Shown in pieces: positions 32,687 to 41,404 of a DNA stretch of 64,000 nt (position 1 is the stretch's first letter; each line of letters begins with the position of its first letter). The translations under genes were made by a program, and so were the position numbers. Origin of the DNA: Sphingomonas sp. (GTDB taxonomy: Bacteria > Pseudomonadota > Alphaproteobacteria > Sphingomonadales > Sphingomonadaceae); assembly GCF_003248515.1 (NCBI RefSeq), contig NZ_QFOB01000001.1, positions 124,001 through 188,000 on the forward strand. Reading direction: 5' to 3'. Below the pieces are notes generated by a model. It searched no databases. It was not told the origin of the DNA and worked only from the letters and a program-made list of their open reading frames with translations.

Positions 32687-33000
32687 CCGCCGCCGCGCTC
32701 GAGGAACTGATCGAACGGGAAGAAGCGCTCGTCGCGGCGCTGGATGCCGGCGATATCGGTGCCGTCGAGCGCCTGACGCGCGACATGGCCGCCGCGCTGG
32801 CGGCGGTTGCTGCCTCGGGCGGCTGGAGCGAGCGGCGCGATCTCAAGGATCGCGTCACGCAATCGCTGCGCCTCGCCGAGGCGGCCGGGGGCCGCGTCAA
32901 TTATCTGGCGGATGACAATCGTCGCCGCATCGAGCGCCTCACCGCACTCACCGGCCGCCCCCAGGCCGAAGCCTATGGACGTCGCGGGCGCTACGCCTGA
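32683..33000 (+). CDS. flgN: FlgN-like flagellar export chaperone
   Basis: This 105-residue, almost entirely helical and charged protein (LEELIEREEALVAALDAGDI ... DLKDRVTQSLRLAEAAGGRV) has the size and coiled-coil nature of FlgN, the export chaperone for FlgK and FlgL. Position directly after flgM, with ATGA overlap, is the classic flgMN arrangement. Sequence motifs are weak, so the name depends on context. Confidence 0.75.
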   Translation: MTAAALEELIEREEALVAALDAGDIGAVERLTRDMAAALAAVAASGGWSERRDLKDRVTQSLRLAEAAGGRVNYLADDNRRRIERLTALTGRPQAEAYGRRGRYA

Positions 33001-33002
33001 TC

Positions 33003-33041
33003 CGGCAAGTTCCTGCCGGCAAAGCCTTGCCGCCGCTTGCC
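33003..33041. promoter_or_regulatory. Second cluster of CGGCAA-N4-TTGCCG palindromes before flhA
   Basis: CGGCAAGTTCCTGCCG (33003-33018, one mismatch between arms) overlaps CGGCAAAGCCTTGCCG (33017-33032, perfect); a further half site TTGCCG lies at 33036-33041. They are centred about 300 bp upstream of the flhA sigma-54 start. The whole flgN-flhA interval (33001-33338) has no supportable gene; apart from these sites and the promoter I see nothing else in it. Confidence 0.65.
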
Positions 33042-33293
33042 GCTTTCCATATCCATCTGAATTCACATCATAAGATCCGCCCCCATGGGAGCGCTTCCGG
33101 AACTGCCGCCAGGATCGCACACAGCCCATCCGGCTGATCCCGCCCCTTGGTGAGGTTCGATCCGCATCCCGTCCGCGCCCCGGTTCGTACGCGCGCCTGT
33201 CGATAATCGGCAGCGCTCTCCGGAAAATTTTCGCGACACGCCCTAAAGCCGCTTTCGCCCCGTCCGTTCTTAGCCGAAGCGCTTCATCCGAAC

Positions 33294-33309
33294 TGGCACG
33301 CCCCTTGCT
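33294..33309 (+). promoter_or_regulatory. Sigma-54 promoter of flhA-fliA
   Basis: TGGCACGCCCCTTGC is an exact match to the RpoN consensus, followed by T. The predicted start near 33320 leaves a 19-nt leader with an ACGAGG ribosome site before the flhA ATG. Because fliA is translationally coupled to flhA, this promoter would place sigma-28 under sigma-54 control. Confidence 0.88.
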
Positions 33310-33338
33310 TTGGATATCTCGAACTTACGAGGTATCGA

Positions 33339-35465
33339 ATGGCCACCAAGGCGATCAACAAAAGGCTCTGGCTGGGATCCGCGAAAGGCGCGATCCTTCC
33401 GTTGGCGACGCTCATGCTCGTCGGCCTGATGATCGTGCCCGTGCCGAGCATCGTGCTCGACATCGGCTTCATCGCGAACATCATGATCTCGCTCGCCGTG
33501 CTGATGGTCGCGCTAAATGCGGAAAAGCCGCTCGATTTCTCGGCCTTCCCCACCGTTCTCCTCTTCGCCACCCTTCTGCGCCTCGCGCTCAACGTCGCCT
33601 CCACCCGCGTCGTGCTGGTGAACGGCCATAATGGCGCGGCCGCCGCCGGCCATGTGATCGAAAGCTTCGGCGAATTCCTGATCGGCGGCGATTATGCCGT
33701 CGGCCTGTTCGTGTTCGGTATCCTGATGATCATCAACATGGTCGTCATCACCAAGGGTGCCGGCCGCGTTTCGGAAGTGTCCGCGCGCTTCACGCTGGAT
33801 GCGCTGCCCGGCAAGCAGATGGCGATCGATGCCGATCTGAATGCCGGCCTCCTCACGCCCGAACAGGCCAAGCTGCGCCGCCAGGAAGTCGCCACCGAAG
33901 CCGATTTCTACGGATCGATGGACGGTTCGTCCAAGTTCGTGAAGGGCGATGCCGTCGCCGGCGTGCTGATCCTCGCGATCAACATCCTGGGCGGCCTGAT
34001 CCTCGGCGTCGTCAGCCACAAGATGGCGGTCGGCGAGGCGGCCTCCACCTATATCCAGCTCGCCATCGGCGATGCGCTCGTGGCGCAGGTGCCGGCGCTT
34101 TTGCTCTCGATCGCCGCCGCCGCGATCGTGACGCGCGTCTCCAGCCCGATGGATCTTTCCAACCAGATCACCAGCCAGTTCGGCTCGGCCAAGGCGTGGA
34201 CGCCGGTTGCGGGCATTCTCGGCATTCTCGGCATCCTGCCCGGCATGCCGCACTTCATCATCCTGCCGGCCGCCGGCCTCGCCGGTTTCGTCGCGTGGAA
34301 GCTCAAGACCGCCACCCCGGCCGGCGATGCGACCCCCGATACGGCGGTCGAGGCAGCCGCCCCGGCCAATCCCTCGGCCATCGGCTGGGACGAGGTTTCG
34401 GATGGCGCGGCACTCTCGCTGGAGCTGGGCTATGGCCTGATCGGCCTGGTCGACGAGCGCAAGGGCGCCCCGCTCATGGCGCGCATCACCGGCATCCGCC
34501 GCCAGCTTTCGCGCGAGCTGGGCTTCGTCGTGCCGCTGGTGCGCGTCCGCGACAATCTGGCGCTGGGGCCAAACAATTATCGCATCTCGGTGGCCGGCGT
34601 CGTCGTGGGCGAGGATGAATGCTGGCCCGATGATCTTCTGGCGCTCGACAGCGGCGATCTGCAGGGCACGGTCGATGGCCGCGCCGTCAAGGATCCCAGC
34701 TTCGGGCTGGATGCGATCTGGATCCGTCCCGAGCAGCGTGCCGCCGCGGTCGTCGCGGGCTATACCGTGGTGGACGGGTCCACCGTCATCGCCACCCATC
34801 TCAACCAGCTGGTCGCCAACGCCGCGTCCGATCTGTTCGGCATGGACGAGATGCAGAAGCTGCTCGACGCGCTCAAGGAAAGCGCGCCGCAGCTGGTCGC
34901 CGGCCTCACGCCCAATCCGCTCAGTCTCGCCCAGCTTGCCGCGGTCAGCCGCGCGCTGCTCAACGAAGGCGTGCCGCTCAAGGATTTCCGTCGCATCGCC
35001 GAGGCGATCGTCGACAGTTCGCGCGAAACGACCGATCCGGTCGCGCTTGTCGAACAGGTTCGCAGCCGCATCGGCGCGCTCATCGTGCAGACGGTGGTGC
35101 CGGTCCGCATGCCGCTGCCCGTCATCACCCTGGATGCCGAGCTGGAAGGCCTCCTCGCCAACGCGATCCGCGTGGGCGGCAATGCCCAGCATCCGTTCGA
35201 GCCGGCTCTTGCGAGCCGGATCGTCGGCGCGGTCGGCCAGGCGGCCGCTCCGCTCGTCAATACGGCGGCGCGTTTCGCGATCGTCACTTCGCCGCTGGCG
35301 CGTCGCGCGCTGGCCCGTTTGCTTAAACCCCACCTGCCGGAGACGCCGGTGTTGTCATTCCTTGAAATCCCCGACGGCAAGCCCGTCGAAGTCGTCGCCA
35401 TCGTCGGTTCCAACGGCGGACAGGGCGGACACGCGCTGACCCAGCAGCCGGAGATGGCACGATGA
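33339..35465 (+). CDS. flhA: Flagellar export gate protein FlhA
   Basis: This 708-residue protein has about eight TM helices in residues 20-325. The FHIPEP-type cytoplasmic signature occurs in LRLALNVASTRVVLVNGHNG, and the long cytoplasmic loop GRVSEVSARFTLDALPGKQM is conserved. The C-terminal half forms the nonameric cytoplasmic ring that docks chaperone-substrate complexes. The segment SLELGYGLIGLVDERKGAPL begins this domain. The 3' end overlaps fliA by ATGA. Confidence 0.98.
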   Translation: MATKAINKRLWLGSAKGAILPLATLMLVGLMIVPVPSIVLDIGFIANIMISLAVLMVALNAEKPLDFSAFPTVLLFATLLRLALNVASTRVVLVNGHNGAAAAGHVIESFGEFLIGGDYAVGLFVFGILMIINMVVITKGAGRVSEVSARFTLDALPGKQMAIDADLNAGLLTPEQAKLRRQEVATEADFYGSMDGSSKFVKGDAVAGVLILAINILGGLILGVVSHKMAVGEAASTYIQLAIGDALVAQVPALLLSIAAAAIVTRVSSPMDLSNQITSQFGSAKAWTPVAGILGILGILPGMPHFIILPAAGLAGFVAWKLKTATPAGDATPDTAVEAAAPANPSAIGWDEVSDGAALSLELGYGLIGLVDERKGAPLMARITGIRRQLSRELGFVVPLVRVRDNLALGPNNYRISVAGVVVGEDECWPDDLLALDSGDLQGTVDGRAVKDPSFGLDAIWIRPEQRAAAVVAGYTVVDGSTVIATHLNQLVANAASDLFGMDEMQKLLDALKESAPQLVAGLTPNPLSLAQLAAVSRALLNEGVPLKDFRRIAEAIVDSSRETTDPVALVEQVRSRIGALIVQTVVPVRMPLPVITLDAELEGLLANAIRVGGNAQHPFEPALASRIVGAVGQAAAPLVNTAARFAIVTSPLARRALARLLKPHLPETPVLSFLEIPDGKPVEVVAIVGSNGGQGGHALTQQPEMAR

Positions 35466-36202
35466 GCCTCGCAGCCGGCCAGCAGGAGCCCTTCGCGGCC
35501 ACCTATCAGCGCCGACCGGCGCGCACGGACAGCGGCCAGCTCGCCCGCGCGCACATGCCGCTCGTCCGCAAGATTGCGTGGCACGTCCACGGGCGCGTCT
35601 CGTCCGCGATCGATATCGAGGATCTCGTCCAGATCGGCATGGTCGCCCTAGTCGAGGCCGCCAACGGCTATGAGGATCGCGGCCACGCTTTCTCCACCTA
35701 TGCGTCGATGCGCATTCGCGGTGCCATGATCGATCATCTGCGGCGGCACGCCACGATCTGCCGATCGGCCATGGCCAAGCGCAAGGAGCTGGGCGCGCAG
35801 ACCGCCAAGCTGGAAAGTCTGCTCGGCCGCGCGCCGAGCGAGGCGGAACTGGCCGTCGCGATGGGCCTCAACCCCGCCGAATTCCGCGAGCTGGCCGATA
35901 GTGCGATCGCCGTGCGCCAGGAATCGCTCGACGAGGTTTATTCGGATCAGTCGATGTGGTTCGCCGACGTCGAGGAGCGCGTCGACCAGACGCTGGAGCG
36001 CGAGCAGCTGGGCCGCATGCTGGCCGAACATATCAGCGCCCTGCCGGAGCGCGAGGCGCTCGTCCTCCAGCTCTATTTCGTCGAGGAGATGAATCTGGAC
36101 GAGATCGGCCAAGTGCTGAACGTCGGCGCCGCGCGCATCTGCCAGATCAAGAAGGCCGCGCTGGACAAGCTGCGCAAGGCCCTGGCCGACGACGAGGAGT
36201 GA
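35462..36202 (+). CDS. fliA: RNA polymerase sigma factor for flagellar operon FliA (sigma-28)
   Basis: This 246-residue sigma-70 family class 3 factor has region 2 in DLVQIGMVALVEAANGYEDR and FSTYASMRIRGAMIDHLRRH, region 3 in the following helical stretch, and region 4 helix-turn-helix in LPEREALVLQLYFVEEMNLD ... GAARICQIKKAALDKLRK. It directs transcription of late flagellar genes. Promoters with its motif are visible at motA and the transglycosylase. It is coexpressed with flhA, and its inhibitor FlgM is nearby. Confidence 0.96.
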   Translation: MSLAAGQQEPFAATYQRRPARTDSGQLARAHMPLVRKIAWHVHGRVSSAIDIEDLVQIGMVALVEAANGYEDRGHAFSTYASMRIRGAMIDHLRRHATICRSAMAKRKELGAQTAKLESLLGRAPSEAELAVAMGLNPAEFRELADSAIAVRQESLDEVYSDQSMWFADVEERVDQTLEREQLGRMLAEHISALPEREALVLQLYFVEEMNLDEIGQVLNVGAARICQIKKAALDKLRKALADDEE

Positions 36203-36300
36203 GCCCGCCCGCGCGCATCGCGCGATGCCAGGCTCCGTCACGCCGGGGACATGGCGGAATCAAATCGGCCAGCCGGCAGGACGCCGGACCGGCCGAGGGA

Positions 36301-36393
36301 GGGGCGGCTTGGGGGAAACCGCCCCGGCCACGCCCCGTCTTGCTCGGGGCGGGCATGCGGACCCGATCGCTTCGGGCCCTTATCTGAAGCGAT
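36301..36393 (+). terminator. Run of hairpins downstream of fliA
   Basis: Three inverted repeats follow fliA: GGGGCGG/CCGCCCC (36301-36325), GCCCCG/CGGGGC (36332-36350) and ATCGCTTC/GAAGCGAT (36366-36393). They lie between convergent fliA and the UrcA-family gene. No U run is present, so termination is likely but not certain. Confidence 0.4.
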
Positions 36394-36491
36394 GGCGAAA
36401 CAGGCGGGATCACCCGCCAGTTCGACCATCGCTATGGATCATACGCTCGCGCGGCCGATCCGGTGCGACCGGATCGAAACCGCTCTTTGCA

Positions 36492-36863
36492 TCAGCGGAC
36501 GGCCGAAACCGTGCTGCCCTGCACGGCGGCGAAGCGCTGGCTCAGCTGCCGGTTCGCATCGCGCATCGCGATCGAATAGCAGTTGAGATAGTCGACCGGC
36601 GAACGCGTGTTGCTCACGTTCCGGCCATCGCACACGTCGCTCGCCGCGAAACGGACGCGCTCGTTCAGCTTGGCCCGGCCGTGCGAGGTGGAAAGATCGA
36701 GATCGTTGTAGCGGACCTGCTTCTGCATCGTGATCTTGGAGGCCGCCGGCGCATCCGCGATGATGACCGACTGGGCGAACGCCCCGCCGGCGAGCAGGCA
36801 AGTCGCCGCGACGCTCAACGCGCCCTTGGTAAACGCCGAGCCAAAGCTCTTCTTGATGGACAT
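36492..36863 (-). CDS. UrcA-family exported protein
   Basis: This 123-residue protein has a signal peptide ending GGAFAQS. The mature part carries the UrcA pattern VRYNDLDLSTSHGRAKLNER and AASDVCDGRNV, followed by DYLNCYSIAMRDAN. The two cysteines probably form a disulfide. The family is frequent in Sphingomonadales and Caulobacterales. Its biochemical role is not known to me. It is convergent with fliA. Confidence 0.85.
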   Translation of the reverse strand: MSIKKSFGSAFTKGALSVAATCLLAGGAFAQSVIIADAPAASKITMQKQVRYNDLDLSTSHGRAKLNERVRFAASDVCDGRNVSNTRSPVDYLNCYSIAMRDANRQLSQRFAAVQGSTVSAVR

Positions 36864-36900
36864 GGAAACTTCCTTCTCTCCTGCGTGCCTGACATGTGTC

Positions 36901-36910
36901 TGTCATGACA
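36901..36910 (-). promoter_or_regulatory. TGTCATGACA palindrome upstream of the UrcA-family gene
   Basis: A perfect 10-bp palindrome about 40 nt before the ATG, embedded in a larger near-symmetric GTGTCTGTCATGACAC region. A second inverted repeat, CAAC/GTTG, follows further upstream. Possible operator; no promoter boxes were assigned. Confidence 0.35.
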
Positions 36911-37125
36911 CAATCATTCAACCGTAACTTGCCGCACCGCAACAACTTCATGTTGCACTGCGAGATCAGACGCCCGACCTTGGGAATGATCAGTTAAGTC
37001 TGTCGTCTATACTTAGGACGTTATGGTTTGTTCCACAAGCGAGCCATTCCGGCGCGTGGAAGAATGGCGCAAAAATGCGCTTCGGCGGCGTTCAGCCGCG
37101 CTTTTCGCTACGCTATGGCCGCCTC

Positions 37126-37767
37126 TTAGCGGTCGAGCCGCCGTCCGAGCGCGACGAAGCCGGTTATCAGCCATGGCACCAGCACCACCGACAGCGCCAC
37201 TTTCGTCAGCATCTGGCCGGTCATCAGCGCCAGGATCGGCCTTTCCCCATAAAAGGAGATGGTGATGAACAGCACCGTATCGACGATCTGGCTGACGATC
37301 GAGGCGATCATGCCCCGGAGCCAGACGAGCTTGCCCTCGCCCTCCGCGCGCTTCAGCTTCGAGAAGATCAGCACGTTCAGCGTCTGCGAGGTGCCGTAGG
37401 AGATCAGCCCCGCCAGCATCATCCGCGCGCCCTGGCCGACGACGATTGGAAAGGCATCCACGGCCGGGGGATACATGCCGGCATCGGCCGGCAGCGCCAG
37501 CACGATCTGGATCAGGCAGGCCGAGACGATCAGCGGGAGGAAGCCCCAGCGCACGATCGCATCCGCCGTCGCGCGCCCGTGCAGCTCGGCCACCGCGCTG
37601 CCCATCGCCACCAGCAGCAGGAAGGCGAAGATGCCGGCTTCCACGGCGAGCGGCCCCAGCGCCACCTGCTTCACCCCCAGCACGCCCGCAATCACGACCA
37701 TGCCGCCATAGAGAAGCGAGAAGACAAAAAGCGAGCGGCAGAGCAGCGGGGACTTGGCTTCGGTCAT
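37126..37767 (-). CDS. yhhQ: Queuosine precursor transporter (YhhQ/VUT family)
   Basis: This 213-residue inner-membrane protein with about six TM helices is of the DUF165/VUT family that imports queuosine precursors such as preQ0. Characteristic segments are ISYGTSQTLNVLIFSKLKRA, WLRGMIASIVSQIVDTVLFI and TISFYGERP. It stands alone on the minus strand. gluQRS, which modifies queuosine in tRNA-Asp, is encoded 5 kb away in the same window. Confidence 0.85.
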   Translation of the reverse strand: MTEAKSPLLCRSLFVFSLLYGGMVVIAGVLGVKQVALGPLAVEAGIFAFLLLVAMGSAVAELHGRATADAIVRWGFLPLIVSACLIQIVLALPADAGMYPPAVDAFPIVVGQGARMMLAGLISYGTSQTLNVLIFSKLKRAEGEGKLVWLRGMIASIVSQIVDTVLFITISFYGERPILALMTGQMLTKVALSVVLVPWLITGFVALGRRLDR

Positions 37768-38003
37768 CGCCGGACCCTAGCGACTGACCCGAAGCTGTCA
37801 CGCGGAAAAAGTGGCCGTAGGGAGGGGCGGCATCCGACGCGCTTTCCGCCCGATCCCCGCCAGCGCCCGCCCTGGGCGGAGGCCGTCACGATCCCGGTGC
37901 GGCGGCACCTGCGGGATTTACGGGGTCACTCCGCCAAACGGGCTATGCTACGGTCGTTGCGCCTGTGGTATGATCGATCCGACAGAGATCGGGAGGATGA
38001 AAA

Positions 38004-38741
38004 ATGGCTCCGTTGAGCAAGCGTCTCTTCGCCGAGGCTTTCGGCACGTTCTGGCTCGTATTCGGCGGCTGCGGCAGCGCCGTGCTCGCCGCCGCTTTTC
38101 CGGCCCTCGGCATCGGCTTTGCGGGTGTGGCTCTGGCCTTTGGCCTGACGGTGCTGACCATGGCCTATTCGATCGGCCATATTTCGGGCTGTCACCTCAA
38201 TCCGGCCGTCACCGCCGGCCTGTGGGCAGGCGGGCGCTTCCCCGCAGGCGAGATCATTCCCTATTGGATCGCCCAGGTGATCGGCGCCACGTTCGCGGCC
38301 GCCCTGCTGCTGTGCATCGCGAGTGGAAAGCCCGGTTTCGAGCTGGCGGCCAACGGCCTGGCCGTGAACGGCTATGGCGCCATGTCGCCCGGCGGATACA
38401 GCCTTTATGCCTGCTTCCTCACCGAAGTGGTGCTCACCCTGGGCTTCCTGGTGGTGATCCTCGGCAGCACCGATACGCGCGCACCATCCGGCTTCGCTCC
38501 CATCGCGATCGGCCTCGCGCTCACGCTGATCCACCTGATCAGCATTCCCGTGACGAACACGTCCGTGAACCCGGCCCGCTCGCTCGGGCCGGCCCTCTTC
38601 GTCGGTGGCGTCGCGCTGCAGCAGGTGTGGTTCTTCTGGGCCGCCCCCCTGATCGGCGGCCTGTTGGGCGGAATCGTCTATCGCTTCGTGGCCGGCAATC
38701 CGCCGGCTCCGCCCGTCGTGGGCGAAGAACAATTGCACTGA
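38004..38741 (+). CDS. aqpZ: Aquaporin Z
   Basis: This 245-residue MIP-family channel has six TM helices and two NPA motifs: HLNPAVT (NPA 66-68) and SVNPARS (NPA 187-189). His175 and Arg190 correspond to the narrow selectivity filter of water-specific aquaporins, so it should conduct water, not glycerol. A GGGAGGAT ribosome site precedes the ATG. A strong hairpin follows the stop. Confidence 0.96.
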   Translation: MAPLSKRLFAEAFGTFWLVFGGCGSAVLAAAFPALGIGFAGVALAFGLTVLTMAYSIGHISGCHLNPAVTAGLWAGGRFPAGEIIPYWIAQVIGATFAAALLLCIASGKPGFELAANGLAVNGYGAMSPGGYSLYACFLTEVVLTLGFLVVILGSTDTRAPSGFAPIAIGLALTLIHLISIPVTNTSVNPARSLGPALFVGGVALQQVWFFWAAPLIGGLLGGIVYRFVAGNPPAPPVVGEEQLH

Positions 38742-38750
38742 GCGACAGAA

Positions 38751-38780
38751 GACGGGCGCCCGCGATCGGAGGCGCCCGTC
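38751..38780 (+). terminator. Hairpin after aqpZ
   Basis: GACGGGCGCC, a 10-nt loop and GGCGCCCGTC form a perfect 10-bp stem 9 bp after the aqpZ stop. It lies between convergent aqpZ and egtD and could serve both. No clear U run. Confidence 0.55.
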
Positions 38781-38813
38781 AGCCCCGCACAAATCCTCCG
38801 CCAATCGCTGCCC

Positions 38814-39791
38814 TCAGGGCGCCATCGGCTCCGGCCGCGCCTCGGCCAGGAACAACGAGAACATGCCATCCGCATCCGGCCACTCGCGGATCGGGCTCCA
38901 GCCGCCCGCCGCCAATAGCTGGCGCGCGCTGCGCGGATCATATTTGTGGCTGTTTTCGGTGTGGATCGTCTCGCCCGCCTTCATCACGAAGCGGTGCCCG
39001 GCGATCGTGAACGCCAGATCCGCCGTCGCCACGAGGTGCATCTCGATCCGCGCCCACAGATCGTTCCAGCGCGCCTGATGGCGAAAGAGATCGATCGGCA
39101 CGTCCCCCCCCAGTTCGCGATTGATCCGGTGGAGCAGGTTCAGGTCGAACGCCGCCGTCACGCCGGCCGCATCATCATAGGCGGGCACCAGCACGTCTTC
39201 GTCTTTCACGCGATCCATCCCGATCAGCAGCATCGCGCCGATGCCCAGCGTATCGATCATGCCGCGCAGCAGATCCACGGCGCTGCGCGGCACGAGATTG
39301 CCGATGGTGGAGCCGGGGAAGAAGCCCAGCTTGGCGGCGCCCGCGATCTCGGCCGGCAGGCGGACCGGCCCCATGAAATTCGCCTCCACCGGGAAGACCG
39401 GCAGCGCGGGGAAGGCCTGCCCCAGATCGGCCACGCTCTCGCGCAGGAAATCGCCCGAAATATCGATCGGCACATAAGCCGCGGGGAAAATGGCGCGCAG
39501 CAGATGCGGCGTCTTCAGGCTCGATCCCGATCCGAATTCCACCACCGCCCGGCCCGCGCCCACGATCCGGCCCACTTCGGGGCAATGCTTTTCGAGCAGG
39601 CCCGTCTCCACCCGCGTCGGATAATATTCGGGAAGGCGGGTGATCTCCTCGAACAGTTCGGATCCGCGATGATCGTAGAACCAGCGCGCCGGAATCGCTT
39701 TCTGCCCCTGCGCGAGGCCCGCCAGCACATCGGAGAGGAAGGCGGGATCGGCCTCGGGCGCCACCCCGCGTCGTTCGTCGAGCAACAGCAT
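38814..39791 (-). CDS. egtD: L-histidine N-alpha-methyltransferase EgtD
   Basis: This 325-residue SAM-dependent enzyme trimethylates histidine to hercynine, the first step of ergothioneine synthesis. It has the N-terminal GQKAIPARWFYDHRGSELFE and LPEYYPTRVE, the SAM-binding stretch VVEFGSGSSLKTPHLL, and LGFFPGSTIGNL, typical of the DUF2260/EgtD family. The ATG overlaps the egtB stop (TGATG). It is encoded with egtB on the minus strand. Confidence 0.95.
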   Translation of the reverse strand: MLLLDERRGVAPEADPAFLSDVLAGLAQGQKAIPARWFYDHRGSELFEEITRLPEYYPTRVETGLLEKHCPEVGRIVGAGRAVVEFGSGSSLKTPHLLRAIFPAAYVPIDISGDFLRESVADLGQAFPALPVFPVEANFMGPVRLPAEIAGAAKLGFFPGSTIGNLVPRSAVDLLRGMIDTLGIGAMLLIGMDRVKDEDVLVPAYDDAAGVTAAFDLNLLHRINRELGGDVPIDLFRHQARWNDLWARIEMHLVATADLAFTIAGHRFVMKAGETIHTENSHKYDPRSARQLLAAGGWSPIREWPDADGMFSLFLAEARPEPMAP

Positions 39792-41077
39792 CAGATGTCT
39801 CGGGCCAGCCGCACGCCGGTGAACTGCCAGCGCTGATGGGGGTAGAAGAAATTGCGATAGGAAGCGCGGCTGTGCCCGCGCGGCGTGGCGCAGCTCGCGC
39901 CTTTCAGCACGGCCTGCCCGCTCATGAACTTGCCATTATATTCGCCCACCGCCCCCGGCGCCGTGCGGAAGCCGGGATAGGGAAGATAGGCGCTACCGGT
40001 CCATTGCCAGCCATCGCCGAACATCTGGGCGGGACTGCCCGATCGGCTGGCCGCGCGCGGGCGCACCGGCCCCGCCTCGTCCAGTTGATTGCCTGCCGCC
40101 GGATCCAGGCCGTGGGCCGCGCTTTCCCATTCCGCCTCGGTGGGCAGGCGCGCGCCGGCCCAGCGCGCATAGGCATCCGCCTCATAATGCGAAACATGCG
40201 TGACGGCGGCGGCCGGATGCAGCGGATGGAGCCCGTCCAGCCCGAACTGTACCCAATCCGCATCCCGATCGCGCGCGCCGCCCGCCCGCCGCCAGTAGAG
40301 CGGTGCCTCGATCCGCTCGCGCTTCACCCACGCCCAGCCGTCCGACAGCCACAGATCGGCGCGCGCATAGCCGCCATCGGCCATGAACGCCTTCCATTCG
40401 GCATTGGTGACGAGCCGGTCGGCGATGGCGTGCCTGTGCAGCATCACGGCGTGGCGCGGGCCTTCGCAATCGAAGGCGAAGCCGGCGCCGCCATGGCCGA
40501 TCATCGCGGGGCCCTCGCGCCCCTCGATCCAGCCCATCGGGCCGGGCAGCGGCGCGGGCGTCGGCCGGGGATGCGCCCACACGGCGGGCGCGATCGGATT
40601 TTCGGCGAAGGTGGCGAGCAGATCGGTCAGCAGCAATTCCTGATGCTGCTGCTCGTGCTGCACGCCCAGCTCGATCAGGTCGCGCGCGCCTTCCGGCAGA
40701 TCATCGATCACGGCCGCGATCCGCTCGTCCACGGCATGGCGCCACGCGACGATCTCCGCCAGTGAAGGGCGGCTCAGCATGCCCCGGTGCGCGCGCGGAT
40801 GCCGCTCGCCCTCGGCCTCGTAATAGCTGTTGAACAGGAAGGCGAAGCGCGGATCGAAGGGCCGGTGCCCCGCTACATGATCGCGCAGCACGAATGTCTC
40901 GAAGAACCATGTGGTGTGCGCGAGATGCCATTTGGCCGGCGAGGCATCGGGATGCGGCTGGATCGTGGCATCCGCATCGGACAGCGGCGCCACGAGATCG
41001 AGACTCAGCGCACGCGTTGCCGCGAAGCGCGCCGACAGATCCTCCCCGTCGACAAGGGGTTCAGCACGTGCAGCCAT
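39791..41077 (-). CDS. egtB: Ergothioneine biosynthesis sulfoxide synthase EgtB
   Basis: This protein of 428 residues from ATG 41077 (an upstream TTG at 41179 gives an unlikely extension) couples hercynine with a thiol (gamma-glutamylcysteine or cysteine) and O2. The DinB-like domain supplies iron ligands His51 and HEQQHQE (His141, His145). The C-terminal FGE-sulfatase/formylglycine-like domain contains GARLPTEAEWESAAHG and MFGDGWQWTGSAY. The final lyase EgtE is not nearby. Confidence 0.95.
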   Translation of the reverse strand: MAARAEPLVDGEDLSARFAATRALSLDLVAPLSDADATIQPHPDASPAKWHLAHTTWFFETFVLRDHVAGHRPFDPRFAFLFNSYYEAEGERHPRAHRGMLSRPSLAEIVAWRHAVDERIAAVIDDLPEGARDLIELGVQHEQQHQELLLTDLLATFAENPIAPAVWAHPRPTPAPLPGPMGWIEGREGPAMIGHGGAGFAFDCEGPRHAVMLHRHAIADRLVTNAEWKAFMADGGYARADLWLSDGWAWVKRERIEAPLYWRRAGGARDRDADWVQFGLDGLHPLHPAAAVTHVSHYEADAYARWAGARLPTEAEWESAAHGLDPAAGNQLDEAGPVRPRAASRSGSPAQMFGDGWQWTGSAYLPYPGFRTAPGAVGEYNGKFMSGQAVLKGASCATPRGHSRASYRNFFYPHQRWQFTGVRLARDI

Positions 41078-41261
41078 GGTAAGGAAACGCCTCCCCGCCG
41101 CAGAAGAACATATAGAGGCCGAAAAGGTTGCGCCAGTGGTTCCGGCCAGCCGCGAGGGCGCCCGACTGCGGATCCCCAAACGGAACGGCGGCCGCCTCGC
41201 CCGCTAACATGCCCGTCAATCCAGACGTTTCCGGCTGGAGCCTGCGTTAGAACGCGCATCG

Positions 41262-41337
41262 CGCTCCAGCGAAGGCCGGAGTGCCGGAGGCACGGCCCGT
41301 AATAGCGAAAATGCTTCGGCCTCCGCCGGAGCACCGG
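41262..41337. repeat. Palindromic intergenic element, copy A
   Basis: Imperfect inverted arms CTCCAGCGAAGGCCGGAG (about 41263-41281) and CTTCGGCCTCCGCCGGAG (about 41313-41331) flank a 32-nt centre. The element is related to copies at 43.9 and 56.7 kb (shared core GCGAAGGCCGGAG). It lies in the 327-bp interval 41078-41404 between egtB and the adenosyltransferase gene, which otherwise holds no gene that I can see. Confidence 0.7.
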
Positions 41338-41404
41338 AAATCCATCCGACGCGTCCCCTGCCACACAAGCGCCGGCCCAGGGAGGCCGATTGCGCTGCGG
41401 AGCC

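Noticed and set aside
33186..33290. GTCGATAA and CTAAAG motifs upstream of flhA as sigma-28 boxes
   Set aside because: They cannot be paired at the right spacing; a perfect sigma-54 site lies nearer the gene.
33513..35333. 600-codon frame antisense to flhA
   Set aside because: Mirror of flhA codon structure, no recognisable domain; flhA is unambiguous.
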